Assembly: GCF_011045125.1 (NCBI RefSeq) | Contig: NZ_JAAKZF010000013.1 | Location: 1 to 64,000, forward strand | DNA length: 64,000 nucleotides | Direction: 5' to 3' | Source: Allomesorhizobium camelthorni | GTDB lineage: Bacteria > Pseudomonadota > Alphaproteobacteria > Rhizobiales > Rhizobiaceae | In this document: piece by piece, positions 56,078-64,000 of the stretch | How the letters are laid out: each line of letters begins with the position of its first letter | Position numbering within the stretch: the stretch's first letter is position 1 | Position numbers and translations under genes: made by a program | Notes under the pieces: generated by a model | What the model was told of the DNA's origin: nothing | Databases searched by the model: none | Seen by the model: only the letters and a program-made list of their open reading frames with translations

Positions 56078-56809
56078 TCAAGCGCTGGTCAGGATTTCGC
56101 GGGCGCGGGCGAGATCCTCGACCGTGTCGACGCCGAGCGGCACCGATTGCACGATCTCGACGTCGATACGCATGCCTGCCTCGAGCGCCCGCAACTGTTC
56201 GAGCCGCTCGCGCTTTTCCAGCGGCGAGGGCGAGAGGCTGACGAAGCGTTCCAGCGCCGCGCGCCGATAGGTGTAGAGCCCGATGTGATGGTAGAGCGGA
56301 CCGTCTCCCCACGGCGCGGTCGCGCGTGTGAAATAAAGAGCGCGGAGCCGTGTGTCGGAAAGCGGCGAGCCGACGACCTTGACGACGTTCGGGTTGGTCT
56401 TTTCCTCGTCGCGATGAATTTCGACGCAGAGCGTGGCGATATCCACCGCCCGATCCTCCAACGGCCGCAAGGCGGCGCGGATGGTTTCCGGATCGATGGT
56501 TGGCAGGTCGCCCTGGACGTTGATGACGGTCTCGACCTTGCCGCCGGGATCGAGCGCCGACAGGGCTTCGAATATCCTGTCCGAACCCGATTCGTGGTCC
56601 GTCCGGGTCATGACCGCCTCGAAGCCGTGAGCCTGCACCGCGTCGCGCACGGCCTCGGTGTCGGTCGCCACGACGACGCGGCCGAGCCCGCTCTCGCGCG
56701 CTCTTTCGGCGACGTGGACGATCATCGGGCGGCCTGAAATGTCGGCCATCGGCTTGCCCGGAAGGCGGGTCGAAGCCAGGCGGGCGGGGATCAGAATGAG
56801 GGTCGACAT
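56078..56809 (-). CDS. kdsB: 3-deoxy-manno-octulosonate cytidylyltransferase
   Basis: Activates Kdo to CMP-Kdo for lipopolysaccharide inner core. 243 residues: [20 protein letters not shown], then [20 protein letters not shown] and [20 protein letters not shown] are signatures. The C-terminal [18 protein letters not shown] is typical. Start ATG 56809. It is transcribed with pheA and is divergent from the cytochrome c gene. Confidence 0.96.
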   Translation of the reverse strand: MSTLILIPARLASTRLPGKPMADISGRPMIVHVAERARESGLGRVVVATDTEAVRDAVQAHGFEAVMTRTDHESGSDRIFEALSALDPGGKVETVINVQGDLPTIDPETIRAALRPLEDRAVDIATLCVEIHRDEEKTNPNVVKVVGSPLSDTRLRALYFTRATAPWGDGPLYHHIGLYTYRRAALERFVSLSPSPLEKRERLEQLRALEAGMRIDVEIVQSVPLGVDTVEDLARAREILTSA

Positions 56810-57014
56810 GGTGCGGGTAAATCAGTCTCGTAGGGGCGATTAAAAGTGTCAAAAGGTCTCACTGGCACGGCCCTTATAGGTGTTGCAACCCACAAGCAAA
56901 AGACCTAGTTTCCGCCGCAATTCGGCCGGGCTCGGCCGGTCGTCAAAACATGCCGGCTGCCCCGCGGAGGCGCACCTCCCGCCAGCCAGCCGTATGCAGG
57001 AAGCCTGGGCGCAG

Positions 57015-57764
57015 ATGGACTCTTTCGAATTCAACAAGCTGATCGGCGCTCTCCTCGGCGCAGTGTTCATCGTGTTCTCGATTTCGATCGTCTCCGACAC
57101 GATCTTCGCCTCGCCCTCTCCCGAAAAGCCCGGTTTCATCATCGAAGCCGCCGAGGAAGAACCCGCCGAAGGCCCGGCGGCGCCCGTTGAAGAGCCTATC
57201 GCCGTTCTGCTGGCCAGCGCCAACCCGGAAGCCGGCGCGGCCGTGTTCAAGAAGTGCACCGCCTGCCACACCGCGGAGAGCGGCGGCGCCAACAAGGTTG
57301 GACCCAATCTCTGGAACATCGTCAACCGTCCGCTGGCCTCGCATGAAGGCTTCGCATACTCCGCCGCGATGAAGGAGTTCGCGCAGGGCGGCTCGGTGGT
57401 CTGGGATTACGAGCACCTCAGCAACTTCCTGGCGTCGCCGAAGGGCTACATCAAGGGCACTGCGATGGGTTTTGCCGGCGTCAAGAAGCCCGACGAGCGC
57501 GCCAATTTGATCGCCTATCTGCGCACGCTGTCTGACAGCCCGGCGCCGCTGCCCGAAGCGGCGGCCCCTGCCGCCGCAGCCGAACCCGCGGCCGCCGCTC
57601 CCGAAGGTGGCGCAGCGCCGGCCGAAGCTGCACCGGCCGCGCCTGCTGAAGCTGCGCCTGCACCGGAAGCAACTCCTGCGCCGGCCGAGTCCGCTCCTGC
57701 GCCCGTGGAACCTGCCCCCGCGGAGCCCGCGCCCGCTCAGGCAGAACCCTCGCCTGCTCAATGA
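57015..57764 (+). CDS. Membrane-anchored c-type cytochrome (CycM-like)
   Basis: A 249-residue periplasmic cytochrome held by an N-terminal helix ([20 protein letters not shown]). The haem site is CTACH at 81-85, with the distal Met in [16 protein letters not shown]; this matches the rhizobial CycM/c552 type that carries electrons to aa3 oxidase. After the domain (residue ~170) comes an unusual ~80-residue tail of Ala/Pro/Glu repeats such as [17 protein letters not shown] chose ATG 57015 (MDSFEFN). The gene ends at a strong terminator. Confidence 0.92.
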   Translation: MDSFEFNKLIGALLGAVFIVFSISIVSDTIFASPSPEKPGFIIEAAEEEPAEGPAAPVEEPIAVLLASANPEAGAAVFKKCTACHTAESGGANKVGPNLWNIVNRPLASHEGFAYSAAMKEFAQGGSVVWDYEHLSNFLASPKGYIKGTAMGFAGVKKPDERANLIAYLRTLSDSPAPLPEAAAPAAAAEPAAAAPEGGAAPAEAAPAAPAEAAPAPEATPAPAESAPAPVEPAPAEPAPAQAEPSPAQ

Positions 57765-57790
57765 CGAATTTGTAATCTCGAAAATCATGA

Positions 57791-57818
57791 AAAAGCCGGG
57801 TTCCGCCCGGCTTTTTTT
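57791..57818 (+). terminator. Rho-independent terminator after the cytochrome c gene
   Basis: AAAAGCCGGG-TTCCG-CCCGGCTTTTTTT: a GC-rich stem, 5-nt loop and a seven-T run, 26 bp after the stop codon. A textbook intrinsic terminator. Confidence 0.95.
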
Positions 57819-57920
57819 GTTAGACATTTTGAATATGCCGCCGAATGCTGGCCCCGGGGCCGTTTTCAGGAGCGGGAGCTGGCCTAGATTGGCTCTCGAA
57901 GGTCTGATGGAGAATGAGCG

Positions 57921-59801
57921 ATGAAGGTTTGCGGAATCGGTTTTCTTGGCAAGGCCGGATTGGCTGCCGCGATATTCGCATCCAGCCTTCTCGCGGCATC
58001 GGCGGACGAATGGCGCACCTCAGACTCGCTGACCGGCGAATCCAAATACGGCCAGGATTTCAAACGTTACGACTATGTGAATCCGGACGCGCCCAAGGGC
58101 GGCACTCTGAATTCCACGGTGGTCGGCACGTTCGATAGCTTCAATCCTTACATCGTCCAAGGCAGCCCGGCGGCGGGCTTTGCCGGATTCGGCGGCGGGT
58201 TGCTGTATGACACGCTGATGGAGCAGTCGATCGACGAACCGAGCACCAGCCATGCGCTGGTTGCCGAGGCGTTCAAATTTCCCGACGATTTTTCCTCCGC
58301 CACCTATCGCCTCAACCCGAAGGCGAAATGGCACGATGGCAAGCCGATCACCGTGGAAGACGTCATCTGGTCCTTCAACGTGCTCAAGAAGCACAGCCCG
58401 CAATACAGCCATTATTACGCCAACGTGACGGAAGCAGTGGCGATTTCCGATCGCGAAGTCGAGTTCCGTTTTGACCAGAAGGGAAATCGCGAACTGCCGC
58501 ACATCATGGGCGATCTCGTCGTTTTGCCGAAGCATTGGTGGGAAGGCGCCGATGCCTCGGGCAAGAAGCGGGACATCACAAGGCCGACGCTGGAAGCACC
58601 GCTCGGCTCGGGGGCCTATCGCATAGAGAGCTTCAAGCCGGGATCGCAGATCGTCTGGGCGCGCGTGCCCGATTATTGGGCGGCAGATGTGCCCGTGAAG
58701 GTCGGACGCGAAAATTTCGATCGTCGGGAATATCTCTATTTCCAGGATGACAACGCAGCCTGGCAGGCCTTCACAAAGGGCGGCTACGAGGACATTCAGG
58801 TTGAAAACAGCTCGCGTCGCTGGATGACGCAATACAACTTTCCCGCCGTCAAGGACGGCGATGTGATCAAGAAGGAGTTCAAAAGCACCGCCGGCGTTTT
58901 CATGCAGGCATTCGCGCTCAATCTGCGGCGGCCGCAATTTCAGGATCGCCGCGTGCGCAAGGCGCTGACGCTCGCCTACAATTTCGAGTATATGAATCGC
59001 ACGCTCTTTTTCGGACAGAATACCCGCACGAGCAGCTATTTCGTCGGAAGCGAACTCGCCTCGAGCGGCCTGCCCACCGGCAAGGAACTCGAGATTCTCA
59101 CGCCCTACAAGGACAAGCTGCCGCCGGAGCTTTTCACCGAGGAGTTCAAGCTTCCGGTCTACGACACGCCTCAAGCCGAGCGGAAATATCTGCGGGAGGC
59201 CATCGACCTTTTCAGGCAGGCCGGCTGGAAGATCAGCGGCGGCAAGATGCTCAACGACAAGGGCGAGCAGTTCAGGATGGAATTCCTCGGCAGCGGCCCG
59301 ACCGATGAGGTCTTAGCGAACTCCTACATCGAGACTCTCCGCAAGATCGGCATCGATGCATCGCTGCGCATCGTCGACCCATCTCAGTATGTCAACCGGG
59401 TCAACGATTTCGACTTCGACGTGGATACGACGATCCTCAACCAATCCGCTTCGCCGGGCAACGAGCAGCGCGACTGGTGGGGCTCCAAGGCAGCCGACTC
59501 GCCGGGATCGCGCAACGTCATGGGCATCAAGGACCCCGTTGTCGACGCGCTGGTGGACCGCGTCATCTTCGCCACCGACCGCGAGGATCTAGTCGCCGCC
59601 ACCCACGCCCTCGACCGAGTGCTCCTGTGGAACTACTACGCCATCCCGCAATTTCATCGCCCGGTTCAGTGGGTAGCGTATTGGAACAAGTTCGGCATCC
59701 CGGAAAAACAGCCGGAATACATCGGCGCGGATATCGATTCCTGGTGGGTCGACCCCGAAAAGGAAGCCGCGCTCGCGGCCAAATACGAAAGCATCAATTG
59801 A
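57921..59801 (+). CDS. Peptide ABC transporter substrate-binding protein (YejA-like), Sec type
   Basis: A periplasmic binding protein of 626 residues (extracellular solute-binding family 5). The signal peptide has GFLGKAGLAAAIFASSLLAA, cut near SADEW. The mature protein has YDYVNPDAPKGGTLNSTVVG, AKWHDGKPITVEDVIWSFNV and LGSGAYRIESFKPGSQIVWA, the microcin C/oligopeptide (YejA) pattern. It feeds the YejB/YejE permeases downstream. Its stop overlaps the next start (TGATG). Ligand probably oligopeptides or modified peptides. Confidence 0.93.
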   Translation: MKVCGIGFLGKAGLAAAIFASSLLAASADEWRTSDSLTGESKYGQDFKRYDYVNPDAPKGGTLNSTVVGTFDSFNPYIVQGSPAAGFAGFGGGLLYDTLMEQSIDEPSTSHALVAEAFKFPDDFSSATYRLNPKAKWHDGKPITVEDVIWSFNVLKKHSPQYSHYYANVTEAVAISDREVEFRFDQKGNRELPHIMGDLVVLPKHWWEGADASGKKRDITRPTLEAPLGSGAYRIESFKPGSQIVWARVPDYWAADVPVKVGRENFDRREYLYFQDDNAAWQAFTKGGYEDIQVENSSRRWMTQYNFPAVKDGDVIKKEFKSTAGVFMQAFALNLRRPQFQDRRVRKALTLAYNFEYMNRTLFFGQNTRTSSYFVGSELASSGLPTGKELEILTPYKDKLPPELFTEEFKLPVYDTPQAERKYLREAIDLFRQAGWKISGGKMLNDKGEQFRMEFLGSGPTDEVLANSYIETLRKIGIDASLRIVDPSQYVNRVNDFDFDVDTTILNQSASPGNEQRDWWGSKAADSPGSRNVMGIKDPVVDALVDRVIFATDREDLVAATHALDRVLLWNYYAIPQFHRPVQWVAYWNKFGIPEKQPEYIGADIDSWWVDPEKEAALAAKYESIN

Positions 59802-61681
59802 TGCGGCCGATCCCGCGACGGAGTTTTCTTGCCGGGGCCGCTTCGGCAGCGGCCGCGCCGTTACTGCCGCGGTTCGCCTTTGCAGCGACGCCGACCGGCA
59901 CGAAGCTGCATGGCCTGTCGGCTTTCGGCGACCTGAAATACGCTGCGGATTTCGAGCATTTCGACTACGTCAATCCGGACGCACCCAAGGGCGGCACATT
60001 CAATTTCTCGCCATGGAACTGGTTCTTCAACCAGAGTTTGCTGACCTTCAACACGCTGAACAGCTTCGTTCCCAGGGGCGATGCCCCTCCGCGCATGGAA
60101 ATGTGCTTCGACGCGCTGATGACAGGTCCGTTGACCGGCGCGCTCGACGAACCCGACGCGGTCTACGGGCTGCTTGCCGAAACTGTCATGCTCTCGGACG
60201 ACCGCAACACATTCGAGTTCGCGCTGAGGCCCGAGGCAAAATTCCATGACGGAACGCCGCTGACAGCCGACGACTGCGCCTTCACCTTCAAGCTCCTCAA
60301 AAAGGAAGGCCACCCGAACCTGATGCTGCCGCTGAGCGAACTTGCTGATGCGGCCGCCGTCGACGCCCACACGCTGCGCCTGACGTTCTCTGGCGAGCAG
60401 TCGGCGCGTACGGTGCTCGACATAGTCAAGTTTCCGATCCTCTCGAAAGCTTATTTCGAAGCCAATCCGTTCGACGGACGCGGGCTGAAACCGCCGCTCG
60501 GCTCGGGGCCGTACAAGGTCGGTCACGCCGCGGCAGGGCAAACCATCGAATATGAGCGCGTGCCGGACTATTGGGGCCGCGACCTGGCGGTCAATCGCGG
60601 GCTGTACAATTTCGACCGCATCCGCATCGAGTTCTACAGCGAGCGACAGGCTGCGTTCGAAGCCTTCAAGAAGGGCAACATCCACTACCGGCAGGAATTC
60701 ACCGCGCGCGTCTGGGCGACCGGTTATGATTTTCCGGCCCTGAAGGCAGGAAAAGTTATCAAGCGCGAGTTTCCCGCCGAGAAGCGGCCGTCCATGCAGG
60801 CGACCGCGATCAACCAGCGCCGCGAGCGGTTCCGCGACCGGCGGGTGCGGCAGGCGATCGCGCTTTGCTTCGACTTCGAATGGACGAAGCGAAATTTGTT
60901 CTACGATGCCTATGAGCGGTCGCAATCCTCCTTCGAACGGTCGGACTACAAGGCCGAGGGCCTGCCTTCGCCGGCTGAGCTGGCGCTGCTCGAACCCTTG
61001 CGCGACGGGATTCCGCCGGAGGCATTCGGCGAAGCAGTCATCCAGCCCGTGTCCGACGGGTCCGGCCGCGACCGGAAGCTCTTGGGCGCGGCGTCGAAGC
61101 TGATCGCCGAGGCTGGATGGAAGCGCAACGGCCGGTCGGTCGCCAACGGCAAAGGCGAACCGCTGACGGTCGAAATACTGGTTCAGGACGATGTCTTTGT
61201 GCGCATCGACACCCACTGGGTGGAAAACATGAAGGCGATTGGGATCGACGCCTCGATCCGGATGGTGGACTCGGCTCAGTACCAGGCCCGCCAGGCCGAT
61301 TTCGATTTCGACATACTCTCGATGGCGCTTTCCTTCACCGCCACGCCGACCCGCGACGATATGGAATCGCTGTTCCATTCCCGCTCGGCCAATCTGCCGG
61401 GCTCAAGAAATTTTCCGGGCACCGCCGATCCCGCTATCGACGCTCTGATCGACGCGGTGGGCCGCGCCGCAGATCGGCAAAGCCTGGTTACGGCGGTCCG
61501 CGCGCTCGACCGGGTCTTGCGCGCGCGGCTCGACTGGATTCCAAATTGGTATTCGGCGAATCACCGGGCGGCTTTCTGGGACATGTTCGGCTTCAAGGAG
61601 CCGAAACCCGATTATGGCTTCCCGGTCGAAGCCATGTGGTGGTTCGACAAGGACAAGGCGGCGGCGATTGGCAAAGGGTGA
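59801..61681 (+). CDS. Peptide ABC transporter substrate-binding protein (YejA-like), Tat type
   Basis: A second family-5 binding protein, also 626 residues, with a twin-arginine signal (MRPIPRRSFLAGAASAAAAP). FDYVNPDAPKGGTFNFSPWN aligns with the first copy, and AKFHDGTPLTADDCAFTFKL and LGSGPYKVGHAAAGQTIEYE follow. The two are diverged paralogues. Having one Sec- and one Tat-exported receptor for one permease pair suggests two ligand ranges. The start ATG 59801 overlaps the previous stop, so they are translationally coupled. Confidence 0.93.
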   Translation: MRPIPRRSFLAGAASAAAAPLLPRFAFAATPTGTKLHGLSAFGDLKYAADFEHFDYVNPDAPKGGTFNFSPWNWFFNQSLLTFNTLNSFVPRGDAPPRMEMCFDALMTGPLTGALDEPDAVYGLLAETVMLSDDRNTFEFALRPEAKFHDGTPLTADDCAFTFKLLKKEGHPNLMLPLSELADAAAVDAHTLRLTFSGEQSARTVLDIVKFPILSKAYFEANPFDGRGLKPPLGSGPYKVGHAAAGQTIEYERVPDYWGRDLAVNRGLYNFDRIRIEFYSERQAAFEAFKKGNIHYRQEFTARVWATGYDFPALKAGKVIKREFPAEKRPSMQATAINQRRERFRDRRVRQAIALCFDFEWTKRNLFYDAYERSQSSFERSDYKAEGLPSPAELALLEPLRDGIPPEAFGEAVIQPVSDGSGRDRKLLGAASKLIAEAGWKRNGRSVANGKGEPLTVEILVQDDVFVRIDTHWVENMKAIGIDASIRMVDSAQYQARQADFDFDILSMALSFTATPTRDDMESLFHSRSANLPGSRNFPGTADPAIDALIDAVGRAADRQSLVTAVRALDRVLRARLDWIPNWYSANHRAAFWDMFGFKEPKPDYGFPVEAMWWFDKDKAAAIGKG

Positions 61682-61747
61682 TGAACAACGTGACGCGGCT
61701 TTGCTGATGCGTTGCCATTCTTCGCACTCCTCGGCGGGCGCGGCCTG

Positions 61748-62842
61748 ATGGGCGCCTATATCCTCAGACGCGTGCTTTTGATGATTCCGACGCTGTTCGG
61801 CATCATGGCGATCTCCTTCATCGTCATCCAGTTCGCACCGGGCGGACCGGTCGAGCAGGTGATCGCGCAACTGACCGGGCAGGGCGGCGAAGACCGCCTT
61901 TCGGGCGGCGGCAGCGATATGCCTGCGGGCAATGTCGACGCCGGCGGCGGAGCCTCGTCGAGATATCGCGGCGCGCAGGGGCTTAACCCCGAATTCATCG
62001 CCAAGCTGGAACAGCAATTCGGCTTCGACAGGCCGCCGCTCGAACGCTTCTTCAAGATGCTGTGGGACTATGCCCGCTTCGATTTCGGCGAGAGTTTCTT
62101 TCGCGACATCTCGGTCATCGACCTGATCCTCGAAAAAATGCCGGTGTCGATCTCTATCGGGCTATGGACCACGCTCCTCGCCTATCTGATCTCTATCCCG
62201 CTTGGCATCCGCAAGGCGGTCAAGGACGGGTCGGCCTTCGACGTCTGGACCAGCGGAATCGTCATCGTCGGATATGCAATTCCGGGCTTCCTGTTCGCCA
62301 TTCTGCTCATGGTGCTGTTTGCGGGCGGATCGTTCTTCGACTGGTTCCCGCTACGCGGCCTGACTTCGGACAATTTCGATCAATTGTCGCTCGGCGGAAA
62401 GATACTCGACTATTTCTGGCATCTGGCGCTGCCGCTGACGGCGCTGGTGCTCTCCGCATTCGCAACCACGACGCTGCTCACCAAGAACTCGTTCCTGGAT
62501 GAAATCCGCAAGCAATATGTCGTCACGGCGCGCGCCAAGGGCCTGTCCGAAGGGCGCGTCCTCTACGGCCACGTCTTCCGCAACGCCATGCTGATCGTCA
62601 TCGCCGGCTTTCCCGGCGCCTTCATCGCGGCCTTCTTCACCGGTTCGCTGCTGATCGAGAATATCTTCTCGCTCGACGGGCTCGGCCTTCTCGGCTTTCG
62701 CTCCGTGGTCGCGCGCGACTACCCCGTCGTCTTCGCCAACCTCTACATTTTCTCGCTGATCGGGCTGTTCGTCGGCCTCATCTCCGATCTCATCTACACC
62801 TGGATCGACCCGCGCATCGACTTCGAGCGGAGGGACGTCTGA
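61748..62842 (+). CDS. yejB: Peptide ABC transporter permease (YejB-like)
   Basis: Inner-membrane permease, 364 residues: [20 protein letters not shown], then [20 protein letters not shown] at the start; the long insert with [19 protein letters not shown] is a YejB trait. Six helices; the EAA-loop region is [20 protein letters not shown]. Start ATG 61748. It ends TGATG with yejE. Confidence 0.94.
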   Translation: MGAYILRRVLLMIPTLFGIMAISFIVIQFAPGGPVEQVIAQLTGQGGEDRLSGGGSDMPAGNVDAGGGASSRYRGAQGLNPEFIAKLEQQFGFDRPPLERFFKMLWDYARFDFGESFFRDISVIDLILEKMPVSISIGLWTTLLAYLISIPLGIRKAVKDGSAFDVWTSGIVIVGYAIPGFLFAILLMVLFAGGSFFDWFPLRGLTSDNFDQLSLGGKILDYFWHLALPLTALVLSAFATTTLLTKNSFLDEIRKQYVVTARAKGLSEGRVLYGHVFRNAMLIVIAGFPGAFIAAFFTGSLLIENIFSLDGLGLLGFRSVVARDYPVVFANLYIFSLIGLFVGLISDLIYTWIDPRIDFERRDV

Positions 62843-63975
62843 TGGCGGCGGTCGAAGGAATCGGCCCGCGCGCCGCCCGGCCGTGGCTGTCGCCGCTCAA
62901 CCAGCGGCGCTGGCAGAATTTCAAGGCGAACCGGCGCGGCTACTGGTCGCTCTGGATCTTCCTCGTCCTGTTCGTCCTGTCGATGTTGGCCGAATTCGTC
63001 GCCAACGACCGGCCGATCCTCGCCTTCTACAAGGGCGAATTGCTGGTTCCGGCGCTGATCGATTATCCGGAGGAGAAATTCGGCGGCTTCTACGCCGTCG
63101 CCGACTATCGCGACCCGGTGATATCGGACGAGATCGAGGCCAATGGCTGGCTTCTCTGGCCGCCGGTCCGCTATTCGTATCGCACGGTGAACAATGAAAT
63201 CCCCGAAGCCGCCCCGGCCCGGCCGTCCTGGATGTTCACGAAGGAAGAACGTTGCCAGCGCTATCCGCTTGGCGTCGACGACCCGAACTGCACGATAGGC
63301 AATTGGAATTGGCTCGGCACTGACGACCAGGCGCGCGACGTGCTGGCCCGTGTCATCTACGGCTTTCGCGTTTCGGTGCTGTTCGGCCTGATCCTGACTC
63401 TCGGGTCGGCGGTCATCGGCGTTTCGTCAGGTGCAGTCCAGGGCTATTTCGGCGGCTTGGTGGATCTGATTTTCCAGCGCATCATCGAGATCTGGTCGTC
63501 GATACCGGTGCTCTACCTGCTCCTCATCATCGCGGCGATCCTGCCGCCCGGCTTCTTCATCCTGCTCGGCATCATGCTCCTGTTCTCCTGGGTGAGCTTC
63601 GTCGGCATCGTGCGCGCCGAATTCCTCCGCGCCCGCAACTTCGAATATGTGAACGCGGCGCGCGCGCTCGGCGTGCCCAACCGCACCATCATGTTCCGCC
63701 ATCTTCTGCCCAACGCGATGGTGGCGACGCTGACCTTCCTGCCTTTCATCCTGAACGGATCGATCACCACGCTGACCTCGCTCGACTTCCTCGGCTTCGG
63801 CCTGCCGCCAGGTTCAGCCTCGCTCGGCGAATTGCTGAAGCAGGGCCAACGCAACCTCAACGCGCCCTGGCTTGGGTTCTCGGGTTTCATCGTCATGTCG
63901 TTGATGCTGTCGCTGCTGATCTTCATCGGCGAGGCGACGCGCGACGCGTTCGATCCGCGCAAGACGTTCAAATGA
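62842..63975 (+). CDS. yejE: Peptide ABC transporter permease (YejE-like)
   Basis: Second permease, 377 residues: LNQRRWQNFKANRRGYWSLW, then IFLVLFVLSMLAEFVANDRP; a large periplasmic loop with YPLGVDDPNCTIGNWNWLGT precedes the transport domain with YVNAARALGVPNRTIMFRHL (EAA loop). It overlaps yejB by one base. The ATPase YejF is expected right after. Confidence 0.94.
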   Translation: MAAVEGIGPRAARPWLSPLNQRRWQNFKANRRGYWSLWIFLVLFVLSMLAEFVANDRPILAFYKGELLVPALIDYPEEKFGGFYAVADYRDPVISDEIEANGWLLWPPVRYSYRTVNNEIPEAAPARPSWMFTKEERCQRYPLGVDDPNCTIGNWNWLGTDDQARDVLARVIYGFRVSVLFGLILTLGSAVIGVSSGAVQGYFGGLVDLIFQRIIEIWSSIPVLYLLLIIAAILPPGFFILLGIMLLFSWVSFVGIVRAEFLRARNFEYVNAARALGVPNRTIMFRHLLPNAMVATLTFLPFILNGSITTLTSLDFLGFGLPPGSASLGELLKQGQRNLNAPWLGFSGFIVMSLMLSLLIFIGEATRDAFDPRKTFK

Positions 63976-63985
63976 GGGGCGATCC

Positions 63986-64000
63986 GTGCTAGTTTTGCGC
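63986..64000 (+). CDS. Possible start of the next gene (expected ABC ATPase), cut by window end
   Basis: A GTG at 63986 follows GAGGGGCG, 10 bp after yejE, and opens with VLVLR before the window ends. Context predicts the YejF ATP-binding protein, but five codons cannot confirm it. Confidence 0.3.

Overview
The window is high-GC alphaproteobacterial DNA. Conserved gene orders (tsaB-rimI-plsC-miaB-phoH-ybeY-corC-lnt-xre-metK-trmB; recR-ybaB-dnaX-ffs), the two-hairpin guanidine-II riboswitch before gdx, and abundant rhizobial-type intergenic palindromes point to the order Rhizobiales, probably the Phyllobacteriaceae (Mesorhizobium/Aminobacter-like). This assignment is an inference from gene content, not from a marker-gene tree.

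Layout. 1-12.8 kb is metabolic and membrane genes: a frameshifted SulP permease, an XRE regulator, a PAP2 phosphatase, a Tat-exported PhoX phosphatase, a small multidrug-type transporter, an SDR without the usual YxxxK, a membrane-anchored sorbosone-type dehydrogenase, a cyanide-insensitive-type bd oxidase (cydAB), a homocysteine methyltransferase and a TetR regulator. 12.9-15.7 kb is the most unusual locus: a PatA/PatG-family (cyanobactin-type) subtilisin followed, on the same strand, by three small cysteine-rich peptides. Two of the three have textbook ribosome binding sites. All three carry a leader segment resembling the LPxQxxPVxR element of cyanobactin precursors. No heterocyclase, dehydrogenase or prenyltransferase is nearby, so this looks like a pared-down, possibly undescribed RiPP-type peptide system.

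15.9-22.3 kb is lepA followed by a mosaic of erosion and insertion: a broken DUF4258 gene, one intact and two ruined DUF2283 genes, a second diverged copy of the lepA 3' end, a 180-bp element with perfect 39-bp inverted ends, a GIY-YIG gene, and a lower-GC two-gene unit (winged-helix protein plus PD-(D/E)XK nuclease) that may be a restriction or defence module. 22.4-26.8 kb holds a HyuA-type protein and malate synthase G. 27.0-39.4 kb is the conserved tRNA-modification, ribosome-maturation, lipoprotein and methionine-adenosyl block, interrupted by a DHA2-type MFS exporter.

39.5-47.4 kb has def, rmuC, a riboswitch-controlled guanidinium exporter, two flavin monooxygenases and an AI-2E-type permease. 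47.5-57.8 kb is lytic transglycosylase, recR, ybaB, dnaX, 4.5S RNA, HIT, nudC, a MarR-GNAT fusion, pheA, kdsB and a membrane cytochrome c. Between a GNAT gene and ybaB sits a 141-bp MITE-like element whose insertion changed the stop codons of both convergent neighbours. 57.9-64 kb is a Yej-type peptide ABC importer with two tandem binding proteins (one Sec, one Tat) and two permeases; its ATPase lies beyond the window.

Intergenic space is rich in palindromic repeats of at least four families, several of them touching gene ends or start codons. No tRNA, rRNA, CRISPR array, integrase or transposase gene was recognised.
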